Below are positions 16,749 to 25,786 of a stretch of DNA of 55,492 bases, piece by piece. This DNA comes from Streptomyces sp. MUM 2J (lineage in GTDB: Bacteria; Actinomycetota; Actinomycetes; Streptomycetales; Streptomycetaceae), in contig NZ_JADWYM010000043.1 in assembly GCF_022414535.1 (NCBI RefSeq), positions 1-55,492 on the forward strand. Reading direction: 5' to 3'. Numbering within the stretch: the first letter of the stretch is position 1; each line of letters starts with the position of its first letter. A program made the position numbers and the translations under genes. Under the pieces are notes generated by a model that saw only the letters and a list, made by a program, of their open reading frames with translations, was not told the origin of the DNA and ran no database searches.

Positions 16749-18509
16749 CTACAGGTCGAGGACGGCTTCCGTGATCGGTTCGCTGCAGCACACGAGGACG
16801 GTGCCGGCTTCGGGGAGTTGCAGAGGTGGTGTGGTGTACGTGACGTCGCCGGACACGAGAGGGGTGATGCAGGTGTGGCAGACGCCGGTACGACAGGCCC
16901 AGCGGGTGGGGATGTCACAGGCTTCGGCCAGTTCGAGCAGTGAGCGGTGGGCCGGTGACCAGGGGGTGGTGATGCCGCTGCGGGCGAAGGTGACGAGGGG
17001 TCCGGTGCCCTGGGGGCCGAGGGGTTGGTGCGGCCGTGGCGCTCCGGTGGGCGTGACACCGGGGTTGATGGCGGGCAGGGCACTGAACCGTTCGGTACGG
17101 ATCTGTTCCGGGCGCAGGCCTTGGTCGCGCAGGAAGCCACCGAGGTCGTCCATGAAGGCGGGTGGTCCGCAGAGGTAGGCGTCGGCATCGGTGGGGATCC
17201 CCATGGCCCTGACCGATGGGGCCGTCGGGCGGCCACGGGTGACGTGGGCCTCGTCGGGACGTGGGGTTTCGGAGGTGTAGTAGATGTACTCGTGGGCGTC
17301 GGGGAGTTGCGCCAGAAGGGTGTGGGTCTCATCCGCGAATGCGTGGTGAGCACGGTCGTGGGCCGTGTGGATCCACCAGAGGGGGCGTGGGTCCCGTGTG
17401 GCGGCGAGCCGGTGCAGCATGGCGAGCAGGGGCGTGGCACCGATCCCCGCCGAGATGAGGGCGATCGGGCGGGTGCCGTCTTCGAGTACGAACGCTCCGT
17501 GGGGGCCGGCGATGTCCACGAGGTCCCCGGGGAGCAGCGCGGTGTGGATGCGGCTGCTGACCTGACCGAGCGGTTCGTGCTTGACGCTGATGCGGTAGCC
17601 GGCAGCGGTGGGCACAGAGGACAGGGAGTAGGAGCGTACTGCGGAGGCGGCATCGCCGACGGCGAGGCGGAGGGCGAGGTTCTGGCCGGGGAGGGCCTCG
17701 GGCAGGGGTGTGCCGTCGGTGGTGTCGAGGTAGATCGACGAGACGGTGGGGGTCTCGGGGACGATGCGGGCGACGCGCATCGGCTTGAAGCCCGGACGCG
17801 CCGGCTCTTCTCTCGGATGCCGGGTGCCGTCGCGTCGGCCCGGCCGCACCGGTTCCCGTGCGGGCTGCCGGGCGGCGGCGAGTTCGCGGAAGGACTGCTG
17901 CCATCCGGGACTGAGGGCGGGGACGTTCAGTGCCCTGCGCAGTTTCGCGGAGTCGCCGTCGGGGAGGTAGAGCAGTGCGTCGGTGTCGGCGACGCTGAGT
18001 TCCTCCGGGCCCTTGCGGGTCAGGACGATCGCGTCACCTGCCTGGACGCGTCCCTCGGTGATCACCCGCAGGTAGAAGCCGGGGCGGTGGTGGGCGACCA
18101 GCAGGGAGGCCATGCCGGGTTCGCCGAGGCGCATGCCGACGCGGTAGCAGGTGACGCGTGGCTGGGTCACTTCGAATTCGGCTTCGCCGATGCGGTACCG
18201 GTCGCCGATGCACACCTCGTCGTCGGGCAGGCCGTCGACGGTGAAGTTCTCCCCGAAGATCCCGAAGGTCAGGTCATCGCGACCGAGATGCCTCCGCCAG
18301 TGGTGGTAGGACTCCAGCTGGTAGACGAGGACGGCTCGGAATTCGCCGCCGTGCCCGGCCAGGTCGCCTTGACCGTCGCCCTCGATGTTCAGCCGCCGGA
18401 CCATGCGTGGGCCCTGGACGGGGGACTTCCAGACTCCGGTGTGGACGGTCCTTCCCCGCCAGGAGACGTCCTTGGGCAAGCCCACGTTGACGGACAGCAG
18501 CGTCGCCAT
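16749..18509 (-). CDS. MOSC domain fused to ferredoxin-NADP reductase-type module
   Basis: 586 aa. Residues 1-215 form a MOSC domain (molybdenum-cofactor sulfurase C-terminal-like), with the Cys of VTCYRVGMRL in the cofactor-sulfur position. Residues about 240-340 form a flavin-binding barrel (RSYSLSS), and about 345-455 an NAD(P)-binding fold (ISAGIGATPLLAML; YLCGPPAFM). The C-terminus is a plant-type [2Fe-2S] domain with Cys539, 544, 547 and 574 or 575. It could reduce N-hydroxylated compounds in the manner of MOSC reductases (mARC, YiiM) with its own electron chain. ATG at 18509 follows an AGGAGGT. It could also serve the nearby Rieske oxygenase; that is speculative. Confidence 0.9.
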   Translation of the reverse strand: MATLLSVNVGLPKDVSWRGRTVHTGVWKSPVQGPRMVRRLNIEGDGQGDLAGHGGEFRAVLVYQLESYHHWRRHLGRDDLTFGIFGENFTVDGLPDDEVCIGDRYRIGEAEFEVTQPRVTCYRVGMRLGEPGMASLLVAHHRPGFYLRVITEGRVQAGDAIVLTRKGPEELSVADTDALLYLPDGDSAKLRRALNVPALSPGWQQSFRELAAARQPAREPVRPGRRDGTRHPREEPARPGFKPMRVARIVPETPTVSSIYLDTTDGTPLPEALPGQNLALRLAVGDAASAVRSYSLSSVPTAAGYRISVKHEPLGQVSSRIHTALLPGDLVDIAGPHGAFVLEDGTRPIALISAGIGATPLLAMLHRLAATRDPRPLWWIHTAHDRAHHAFADETHTLLAQLPDAHEYIYYTSETPRPDEAHVTRGRPTAPSVRAMGIPTDADAYLCGPPAFMDDLGGFLRDQGLRPEQIRTERFSALPAINPGVTPTGAPRPHQPLGPQGTGPLVTFARSGITTPWSPAHRSLLELAEACDIPTRWACRTGVCHTCITPLVSGDVTYTTPPLQLPEAGTVLVCCSEPITEAVLDL

Positions 18510-18736
18510 CGCGGACCTCCTGTGGGGTGGCCGGCCGAGGGGGCGGCCCCTCATGGCGTTGTGGTCCGTGCCCTGGGAATGATCCTAGTTCCGCGCCGGC
18601 ACCAGCGCATTCCGCGATCACGAAGCTCGGCTTGTTCTCGGCGGACGGCGGTCCCTGCCGCCACGCCGCCGGGCGCGGGGAACGCCGGGCAGCACACGTC
18701 ACCCGAGCCGGCGCCGAGGTCGGTTGCTTCCCCGGG

Positions 18737-19702
18737 TCAGCGCACCCTCCCCCGCGGCTTCAGCGGTGTCGCGGGCAGCTCGGGGGCGGGTAGCGGATCG
18801 CCGTCGTAGCCCTTCACCTCTCCGAACCGCGTCCCCTCCGTCCAGTCCCGGCGGGCCTGCTCGATCTCGTCCTGGGAGCGTCCGATCCAGTTCCAGAACA
18901 TGACCAGCTCCTCCTCGAACGGCTCTCCGCCCAGGAGCATCAGGCCGGCGTCCGACTCGGCGCGCAGGGGGAGTTCGGTGCGTCCGCAGCCGAGGTAGAG
19001 CATCGAGCCGGGCAGGACCGGGACACCGTCGACGTGGGCCTCGCCGGACATGGAGAGGACGGCGTACTCGAAGTCCGGCTCCAGGGGCAGGCGGACGTCG
19101 GCACCGCGGGTGAGGGCGAGGTCGGCGCCGGCGATGGGCGTGTGGGCCGTGCCGGGCGAGACCACTCCGTCGAGGGAGCCGAGGATCAGCGTCGCCGTCA
19201 GGCCGGGCGCGGTCACCGTCGGCAGGTCGGCATGGTGTTCGAAGCGGGGCTCGGTGTGCCGGTGGCTGTCGGGCAGGGCGACCCACAGCTGGGCGCCGTG
19301 CAGGAAGCCGGCGTGGGAGCGGGGGCTCTCCTCGGAGTGGCTGATCGCCCGGCCGGACGTCATCAGGCCCAGCTCTCGCGGGCGGATCAGCTGGAGACTG
19401 CCGGTGGAGTCGCGGTGCAGCACCTCGCCCTCGTGCAGCCAGCTCACCGTCTGCAGGCCCATGTGCGGGTGCGGCGGCACCTGCATGCCGGGTTCGTCGG
19501 CGATGTCGTCGGGGCCGTAGTGGTCGACGAAGCACCAGGCGCCCACCATCCGACGGCCCAGGTTGGGCAGCAGGCGGCGTACCTCGGTGGACTCGCCGAG
19601 CGGGACGCGGCGGGGGCTGAGGAGCTCGCGGACCGGTTCCGCCACGACGAAGCCGCGGCCTCCGCACACACTGGGCACCGCCTGGCGGTCAAGGTTGCTC
19701 AT
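18737..19702 (-). CDS. pirin-family protein
   Basis: 321 aa bicupin. The N-terminal cupin carries the metal-site residues in PPHPHMGLQTVSW and, near residue 120, ISHSEESP; the C-terminal cupin ends in FNW/FWNWIG-type sequence. Bacterial pirins bind iron and some act as quercetin 2,3-dioxygenases; others modulate enzymes such as pyruvate dehydrogenase. I start at ATG 19702 (MSNLDRQ); TTG at 19711 is possible. It is convergent to nothing close; the MOSC fusion lies 230 bases downstream on the same strand. Confidence 0.9.
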   Translation of the reverse strand: MSNLDRQAVPSVCGGRGFVVAEPVRELLSPRRVPLGESTEVRRLLPNLGRRMVGAWCFVDHYGPDDIADEPGMQVPPHPHMGLQTVSWLHEGEVLHRDSTGSLQLIRPRELGLMTSGRAISHSEESPRSHAGFLHGAQLWVALPDSHRHTEPRFEHHADLPTVTAPGLTATLILGSLDGVVSPGTAHTPIAGADLALTRGADVRLPLEPDFEYAVLSMSGEAHVDGVPVLPGSMLYLGCGRTELPLRAESDAGLMLLGGEPFEEELVMFWNWIGRSQDEIEQARRDWTEGTRFGEVKGYDGDPLPAPELPATPLKPRGRVR

Positions 19703-19847
19703 ACCGCTCAACCTAGCGCCGCCCCTTGCCTTCGGCAGGCCAACTCCCCGGACGTTCCCGGGGCCGGATCCGGGACCGTCGGACCCCGGTCAGGTGCTGG
19801 AATACCGCACCGGGCTGCCGGGTTGCCGCACCCGAAGGAGGTTCCCG

Positions 19848-20207
19848 GTGGAGAGGACACACGAGGCCGGCTACTACGCACACGGCACGCTCGCCGAGCG
19901 GTGGGAGCGTGCGCAGCTCTTCTTCGCGGCCAGGGACTACGCCGGCGCGGCCCGGGTGCTGGACGGGCTGGTCGAGGAGGTGCCCGAGCAGACGGGGCCG
20001 CGGCTGCTGCTGGCGCGTTCCTACTACCACTCGGCGCAGTTGCGACGCGCCGAGGCGCAGTTGCGCCTCGTCGTCGAGCGCGACCCGGTGGAGCACTACG
20101 CACGGCTGATGCTGGGCCGCACCCTGGAGCGCCAGGGCCGGAAGGAGGAGGCCCGGACGCACCTGCGGATCGCCGCGGCGTTCGCCGGCGACTTCGAGCA
20201 GGACTGA
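19848..20207 (+). CDS. small tetratricopeptide-repeat protein
   Basis: 119 aa and almost entirely helical. Three degenerate TPR units are visible: RWERAQLFFAARDYAGAARVLDGLV, GPRLLLARSYYHSAQLRRAEAQLRLVV and HYARLMLGRTLERQGRKEEARTHLRIAA. It is probably a protein-protein adaptor with an unknown partner. GTG at 19848 has a very strong AAGGAGGT six bases upstream. It stands alone between the pirin gene (divergent) and the deformylase gene. Confidence 0.85.
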   Translation: MERTHEAGYYAHGTLAERWERAQLFFAARDYAGAARVLDGLVEEVPEQTGPRLLLARSYYHSAQLRRAEAQLRLVVERDPVEHYARLMLGRTLERQGRKEEARTHLRIAAAFAGDFEQD

Positions 20208-20304
20208 CGGGCGACGGCGGCGCCCCCCGTGACGCCCCCGTGCCCCGGCGGGCGGGCGCCGTCCGCGGGGTGGTCGCCGGTGAGCGGCGTGGCATGCTGG
20301 CACG

Positions 20305-20952
20305 ATGGCATGTCCCCCCGATCGTGCGCCGCTGACCGACCGGGTCGAGGAACTCCTCTCCGGCGGCAGCCCGTTGAGGATCGTCACGGCCGGTGATCCG
20401 GTGCTGCGCCGTGGTACCGCGCGCTACGACGGGCAGTTGGGCCCGGACCTGCTGGCCCGCTTCGTGGCGGCCCTGCGCCTCACGATGCGCGCGGCGCCCG
20501 GTGTGGGCCTGGCCGCCGTTCAGGTCGGTGTGCCGTTGCGGATCGCGGTGCTGGAGGATCCCGCTCCGGTGCCGCCGGAGGTGCGGTCGGCGCGGGGGCG
20601 GGTGCCGCAGCCGTTCCGGGTGCTGGTCAACCCGTCGTACGAGCCGGTCGGGACGGCCCGCGCCGCCTTCTTCGAGGGGTGCCTGAGTGTGCCCGGGTGG
20701 CAGGCGGTGGTGGCGCGTCACTCCGAGGTGCGGCTGCGGGGCGAGGACGAGCGCGGCCGCGCGTTCGACGAGGTGTTCTCGGGGTGGCCCGCCCGTATCG
20801 TGCAGCACGAGACGGACCACCTCGACGGCCTGCTCCACCTCGACCGTGCGGAGCTGCGTTCCCTGTCCTCGAGTGAGGCGATGACCGGCCGCTGGAACCA
20901 GCCGACACCCCGTACGGCGGCCGGGGAACTGGGCTTCGACCTGCCGGAGTGA
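20305..20952 (+). CDS. def: peptide deformylase
   Basis: 215 aa Fe2+ or Zn2+ hydrolase that removes the formyl group from new proteins. All three motifs are intact: GVGLAAVQ (66-73), EGCLSVP with metal ligand Cys126, and QHETDHLDG with His168, Glu169 and His172. Actinomycetes often have several deformylases. This one is not next to fmt or other translation genes, so it may be an additional paralogue. Some paralogues give resistance to actinonin, but nothing here shows that. Confidence 0.95.
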   Translation: MACPPDRAPLTDRVEELLSGGSPLRIVTAGDPVLRRGTARYDGQLGPDLLARFVAALRLTMRAAPGVGLAAVQVGVPLRIAVLEDPAPVPPEVRSARGRVPQPFRVLVNPSYEPVGTARAAFFEGCLSVPGWQAVVARHSEVRLRGEDERGRAFDEVFSGWPARIVQHETDHLDGLLHLDRAELRSLSSSEAMTGRWNQPTPRTAAGELGFDLPE

Positions 20953-20976
20953 ACCTCTGCCGGAGTTCCGCGCGGG

Positions 20977-22407
20977 TCAGCCGCGGTAGGCCTCCAGCAG
21001 CCGCAGCCACACCTCGCTGATCGTCGGGTAGGACGGGACCGCGTGCCACAGCCGTTCGATCGGGACCTGTCCGGCGACGGCGACGGTGGCCGAGTGGATC
21101 AGTTCACCGACGCCGGGGCCGACGAAGGTCACGCCGCGCAGGATCTCGTCGTCCAGGTCGACGACCATCCGGGCCCGTCCCCGGTATCCGTCGGCGTACA
21201 GGCCCGCACCGGCGACCGAGGACAGGTCGACGTCGACGGCTCGCACCCGGTGCCCGGCCTCCTCCGCCTCCGCCAGGGACAGGCCCACCGCTGCGGCCTC
21301 GGGGTCGGTGAAGACGACCTGCGGGACGGCGTGGTGATCGGCGGTGGCGGCGTGCGCGCCCCACGGGCCGGTCTCCGGCAGCGGCGCCCCGGCGGCGCGG
21401 GCGGCGATCGCGGCACCGGCGATGCGGGCCTGGTACTTGCCCTGGTGGGTGAGGAGGGCGCGGTGGTTGACGTCGCCGACGGCGTACAGCCACTCGGTGC
21501 CCGGTACGCGCAGGCTGTCGTCGGTATCCAGCCAGGAGCCGGGTTCCAGGCCGATGGTGTCGAGGCCGATGTCGTCGGTGCGCGGGGCGCGTCCGGTGGC
21601 GAAGAGGATCTCGTCGGCCTCGACGGTGTCGCCGCGGTCGGTGACGACCACCACGGTGCCGTCGACGCGGCGGACGGACTCGACGGCGGTGCCGGTGCGG
21701 ACGTCGGCTCCGGCCTCGGCGAGGCAGTCGGCGACCATCTCACCGGCGAACGGTTCCATGCGGTTGAGCAGGCCCTTGCCGCGCACCAGGACGGTGACGC
21801 GGCTGCCGAGGGCCTGCCAGACGGTCGCCATCTCGGTGGCGACCACCCCGCCGCCGACGACGACCAGGCGTCCGGGCACGTGCTGGGCGCTCGTGGCCTC
21901 CCTGCTGGTCCAGGGCCGCACGCCGGCGAGGCCGGGCAGGTCGGGCAGGCGGGCGCGGCTGCCGGTGCAGACGGCGACGGCGTGCCGGGCGGTCAGCACG
22001 TGCCGTACGCCGTCGGCGTCGGTCACGGCGACGGTGCGCGGACCGGTGAGCCGGCCCTGGCCCCGGTAGAGGTCCGCGCCGATGCTCTCCAGCCACCGGA
22101 CCTGGCCGTCGTCCTGCCAGTGGGAGGTGTAGTCGTTGCGGTGGGCGAGGATTGCCGCGGCGTCGAGGGGCCCCCTGACCGCCTGGCGCAGTCCCGGTAC
22201 GCGGCGGGCGTCGGCACGGGCGACGACCGGCCGCAGCAGGGCCTTGCTGGGCATGCAGGCCCAGTACGAGCACTCGCCGCCGACCAGTTCGCTCTCCACG
22301 ACCGCGGTGGACAGGCCGGCCGCGCGGGTACGGTCGGCGACGTTCTCCCCCACAGGTCCGGCTCCGAGCACCACGACGTCGTACGCGATGGATTCCGATT
22401 CCGTCAT
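20977..22407 (-). CDS. FAD-dependent disulfide oxidoreductase (mercuric reductase/lipoamide dehydrogenase-like)
   Basis: 476 aa class I pyridine nucleotide-disulfide oxidoreductase. The FAD-binding GAGPVGENVA is at 15-24, the redox-active pair Cys46-x4-Cys51 in GGECSYWACMPSKALL, the NAD(P)-binding VVGGGVVATEMA near 175, and the second FAD motif YAVGDVNHRALLTHQGKYQA. A dimerisation domain follows. The extra N- and C-terminal cysteines of mercuric reductase are not present, so mercury reduction is unlikely. Divergent to it, 130 bases away, is a thioredoxin gene, so it may act on thiol or sulfur substrates. The true substrate is unknown. Confidence 0.88.
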   Translation of the reverse strand: MTESESIAYDVVVLGAGPVGENVADRTRAAGLSTAVVESELVGGECSYWACMPSKALLRPVVARADARRVPGLRQAVRGPLDAAAILAHRNDYTSHWQDDGQVRWLESIGADLYRGQGRLTGPRTVAVTDADGVRHVLTARHAVAVCTGSRARLPDLPGLAGVRPWTSREATSAQHVPGRLVVVGGGVVATEMATVWQALGSRVTVLVRGKGLLNRMEPFAGEMVADCLAEAGADVRTGTAVESVRRVDGTVVVVTDRGDTVEADEILFATGRAPRTDDIGLDTIGLEPGSWLDTDDSLRVPGTEWLYAVGDVNHRALLTHQGKYQARIAGAAIAARAAGAPLPETGPWGAHAATADHHAVPQVVFTDPEAAAVGLSLAEAEEAGHRVRAVDVDLSSVAGAGLYADGYRGRARMVVDLDDEILRGVTFVGPGVGELIHSATVAVAGQVPIERLWHAVPSYPTISEVWLRLLEAYRG

Positions 22408-22539
22408 GGGGTCAGTCTTCCGGGTGGTGTGCCGTGGGAGCCAGATGGGTACGCGCGCCGGAAATCGACGGAATAGCCGGTGGCCCGGCCGTGTTGTGCG
22501 GACGGCTTCACCCCCTAGCCAGGAATGAGGATGCATCCG

Positions 22540-22926
<387 letters not shown>

Positions 22927-22939
22927 CCGACGCCTCCGC

Positions 22940-22974
22940 GGGCCCGCTCCCCCGTGCCACGGGGGAGCGGGCCC
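22940..22974. terminator. strong hairpin terminator after thioredoxin gene
   Basis: A perfect 16-bp inverted repeat (22940-22955 with 22959-22974) and a 3-base loop begins 14 bases after the thioredoxin stop. It lies ahead of the convergent LacI gene (stop at 23096), so it may serve both strands. Confidence 0.85.
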
Positions 22975-23095
22975 GTTCGCGTGCGGGGCGCAGACGTTTC
23001 CCGCGCGGCCCACGCGTGTGCGGGAGCGGTGCGGGGGCGGTGGGTGCGGCCGGTGGGCCGTCCCCGACCGGTGTGGGGGCGGGGCGGTCCGTTCC

Positions 23096-24130
23096 TCAGC
23101 TCGATTCCCGGTGCACCACCGAGGCTCCCAGGATGGTGTGTGTCTCGGGTTCGGCGCCGGGGTCGCGGACCGCGCGGTCGACCAGTTCGGCGAGGTCGCG
23201 CCCGGAGGGCAGGTCCATGTGGACCGTGCTGAGCCGGGGGCGCAGGAGCCGGCCGAGCATGAGGTCGTCGGCGCCGATGACGGCGGTGTCGGCGGGGATG
23301 CGGACGCCGGCGTCCTGGAGGGCGCGCATCAGCAGCATCGCGTACTCGTCGTTGTAGGCGAACACGGCGTCGAGGCCGAGTCCGGGCCACCGGCCGGCGA
23401 GCCGGGCGGCGGACCGCTCCTCGTAGGCGAGGGGCAGTGCGGTCACCTCGGCACCGGTGTCCTGCACGGCCGCGCGGGCGCCGTCGAGGCGGGGCCGGGA
23501 GAAGGTGTCCAGTCCCGTCTCCTCGGGAACCACGACTCCGATGCGGCGGCGGCCCCGGGCGTACAGGTGGGCCACGGCGGCGTGACCGACGGTGGTGTGG
23601 TCCATGAGCAGGGCGTGCGCGCCCTCGACGGACCCGGGACCGAGGGTGACCACGGCTCGGGCCCCGGACCGCTTCAGGACGTCCACGCCCTGCGGGCCGA
23701 GCCCGGCACCGGGTACCAGGACGGCCACCGGCCGCAGTTCGGCCCAGGCGCGGGCGGCCTCGTCACCCCGGAGGGCGACGGTGCCGTGCTGGACGACGGT
23801 GTAGTCCAGGCGGCCGAGGGCCCACTGGAGTTCGTTGATGAACGCGTTGTACAGCGGGCCGACCGGGATGGCGGGCGCGGGCATCAGGACCATGCGGCTG
23901 TGCCCGGCGCGCAGGCTGCGGGCGGCGGCGTGCGGGACGTAGCCGAGTTCGCGTGCGGCCTCGTGGACGCGGCGGCGGGTGGCCTCGCTGATCCGGACCG
24001 CGCTGGTGTTGTTCAGCACGTAGGAGACGGTCGCGCGCGAGACCCCGGCCAGGCGGGCGACATCGGCGCTCGTGGGCACGGAGCGGGGTGCGGGCGACGC
24101 GGACGGGGGCGTGTTCGGTATCTGCACCAT
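23096..24130 (-). CDS. LacI-family transcriptional regulator
   Basis: 344 aa. The N-terminal helix-turn-helix is TSADVARLAGVSRATVSYVLNNTSAVRIS (about 20-48) with the hinge helix RRRVHEAARELGYVPHAAAR. The rest is a periplasmic-binding-protein-like effector domain ending in the conserved VIGADDLMLGRLLRPRLSTVHM region. No sugar transporter or catabolic genes are adjacent on this strand, so its target is not visible. ATG at 24130 was chosen; ATG at 24142 is a second possibility. Confidence 0.9.
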   Translation of the reverse strand: MVQIPNTPPSASPAPRSVPTSADVARLAGVSRATVSYVLNNTSAVRISEATRRRVHEAARELGYVPHAAARSLRAGHSRMVLMPAPAIPVGPLYNAFINELQWALGRLDYTVVQHGTVALRGDEAARAWAELRPVAVLVPGAGLGPQGVDVLKRSGARAVVTLGPGSVEGAHALLMDHTTVGHAAVAHLYARGRRRIGVVVPEETGLDTFSRPRLDGARAAVQDTGAEVTALPLAYEERSAARLAGRWPGLGLDAVFAYNDEYAMLLMRALQDAGVRIPADTAVIGADDLMLGRLLRPRLSTVHMDLPSGRDLAELVDRAVRDPGAEPETHTILGASVVHRESS

Positions 24131-24318
24131 GACACTGCGCATCCTGGCAGAAGCGAGGACCGGGATTCCGGTCGGGTGGGACAGCGAGCGCGCACCGTGA
24201 CGGTGGGGCCCCGGGGCGGGCGGACCGGCGGCGTGGAGACACGCGGATCCCCCACCAGCCCGTCGTCGGCGTCGGCACGGGTGCTGGCGCGGGCGCGGGT
24301 GGCCCAGGTGCAGCGGGC

Positions 24319-24996
24319 TCAGGCGCGGGCGGCTCGGCTGTGCGGTCCGGTCCCCGTGATCCGTGCGACCAGGTCCGCCCAGTTCGCCTCCAGCCGCTCG
24401 ACGGGCATCCCGCACTGCCGTACGAGGTGATGGACCAGGGCGGGGCCGAGCTGCGCCATCAGCACATGGGCGAGCAGGTCGCAGTCCGCGTCCGGGACGG
24501 ACTGCCGCAGCAGGAGCACCACGTGGTGGTGCTGGACCCGCCAGGCCGGCACGCCGAAGCGGCGGTCCGAGCCGGGCTCGGCCGCCAGTTGCAGGTCCAG
24601 TTCCTCCACGGTGCGGCGCAGCAGCGCGCGGCCGAACGCGTGCAGGCGCTCCACCGGTGGAGCACCGGGCCCGAGCGGGGGCGGCCCGCCGAGGAAGGCG
24701 GCCTGGAACTTCCGCTCGGAGTGGTCGAGCAGCGCCGTCAGCAGTCCGGTGCGGTCGCCGAAGCGACGGAACACCGTGCCCTTGCCCACCGCGGCCGCTG
24801 CGGCCACGGCCTCCATCGTCACGCCGTCGGCGCCGTGCTCGGCGATCAGACGGGCCGCCGCCTCCAGCAGCTTCGCCCGGTTGCGGGCGGCATCGGCGCG
24901 CAGGCAGGGCTCGTCATCGACGGCTCCGAGCTGGATCAGATCGGGGCCGAAGAAGTCGCGGTCGGGCGGCGGAAACGGCGGCTGTGCGGCGGGCAT
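24319..24996 (-). CDS. TetR-family regulator
   Basis: 225 aa. The helix-turn-helix is at about 37-84, with GVTMEAVAAAAAVGKGTVFRRFGDRTGLL as the recognition part. The C-terminal helical domain (about 90-215) is the ligand/dimer region. It is divergent from the FMN reductase gene with a 116-base gap containing two GGACC-n3-GTCC palindromes, so it probably represses the reductase and itself. The inducer is unknown; oxidants or quinones would fit a flavin reductase target. Confidence 0.9.
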   Translation of the reverse strand: MPAAQPPFPPPDRDFFGPDLIQLGAVDDEPCLRADAARNRAKLLEAAARLIAEHGADGVTMEAVAAAAAVGKGTVFRRFGDRTGLLTALLDHSERKFQAAFLGGPPPLGPGAPPVERLHAFGRALLRRTVEELDLQLAAEPGSDRRFGVPAWRVQHHHVVLLLRQSVPDADCDLLAHVLMAQLGPALVHHLVRQCGMPVERLEANWADLVARITGTGPHSRAARA

Positions 24997-25025
24997 GAGG
25001 CCAAGCGTAGAGCATCGGGAACAAA

Positions 25026-25076
25026 ACTGGACCGCAGTCCGGTTACCTGGTACACATTTAAACGGACCTCGGTCCG
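25026..25076. promoter_or_regulatory. paired TetR-type operators
   Basis: Two palindromes share the core GGACC-n3-GTCC: GGACCGCAGTCC at 25029-25040 and GGACCTCGGTCC at 25064-25075 (the second extends to CGGACC-TC-GGTCCG at 25063-25076). Their centres are 35 bases apart in the gap between the divergent TetR and FMN reductase genes. Confidence 0.75.
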
Positions 25077-25112
25077 GATCGTATCGGCACAGTTTCAGCC
25101 CTTGGAGTTCTC

Positions 25113-25676
25113 ATGTCTGCTCGCATCCTCGCGCTCGTCGGCAGCCTTCGCGCCGGGTCGCACAACCGCCAGCTCGCCGAGGCGGCCGTCAAGCTCGCTC
25201 CCGAAGGCGCGGAGGTCGTGCTGCACGAGGGCCTGGCCGACGTTCCCTTCTACAACGAGGACATCGACGTCGAGGGCAGCATCCCGGCCGCCGCCGCACA
25301 GCTGCGCGAGGCCGCCGCCGACGCCGACGCCTTCCTGCTGTTCGCGCCCGAGTACAACGGCACCATTCCGGCCGTGCTGAAGAACGCCATCGACTGGCTG
25401 TCCCGCCCCTACGGCGCCGGCGCCATCGCGGGCAAGCCCGTGGCCGTCGTCGGCACCGCGTTCGGCCAGCACGGCGGCATCTGGGCGCAGGACGACGCCC
25501 GCAAGGCCGTCGGCGTCGCCGGCGGCAAGGTGATCGAGGACATCAAGCTCGCGATCCCCGGCTCGGTGACCCGCTTCGCCGAGATCCACCCGGCGGACGA
25601 CGCCGAGGTCGCCGGTCAGCTGACGGAGGTCGTCGCCCGCCTCCACGGGCACGCCGGCGAGGCCGTGGCCGCCTGA
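25113..25676 (+). CDS. NADPH-dependent FMN reductase
   Basis: 187 aa flavodoxin-like fold. It begins MSARILALVGSLRAGSHNRQLAE, with the FMN phosphate-binding GSLRxGSxNR loop at 10-19. FAPEYNGTIPAVLKNAIDWLSRP (about 76-98) is the SsuE/azoreductase-family flavin motif. It supplies reduced flavin or reduces quinones, azo compounds or chromate; which of these cannot be told from the sequence. It is probably controlled by the divergent TetR regulator through the paired operators. A 16-bp hairpin follows. Confidence 0.92.
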   Translation: MSARILALVGSLRAGSHNRQLAEAAVKLAPEGAEVVLHEGLADVPFYNEDIDVEGSIPAAAAQLREAAADADAFLLFAPEYNGTIPAVLKNAIDWLSRPYGAGAIAGKPVAVVGTAFGQHGGIWAQDDARKAVGVAGGKVIEDIKLAIPGSVTRFAEIHPADDAEVAGQLTEVVARLHGHAGEAVAA

Positions 25677-25704
25677 GCCGTCCTGCACGGCGGTCCGCGC
25701 ATGA

Positions 25705-25740
25705 GTGAGGGGCCGGAGCGTTCGCGCTCCGGCCCCTCAC
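25705..25740. terminator. UUCG-loop hairpin terminator
   Basis: A perfect 16-bp stem (25705-25720 with 25725-25740) closed by a TTCG tetraloop, 28 bases after the FMN reductase stop and facing the convergent SDR gene. It is an exceptionally stable structure and a likely bidirectional terminator. Confidence 0.88.
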
Positions 25741-25786
25741 CGCTGTTCGCGGCCCTGGACGACGGCGGTACGACGGCCGTCGGCCC

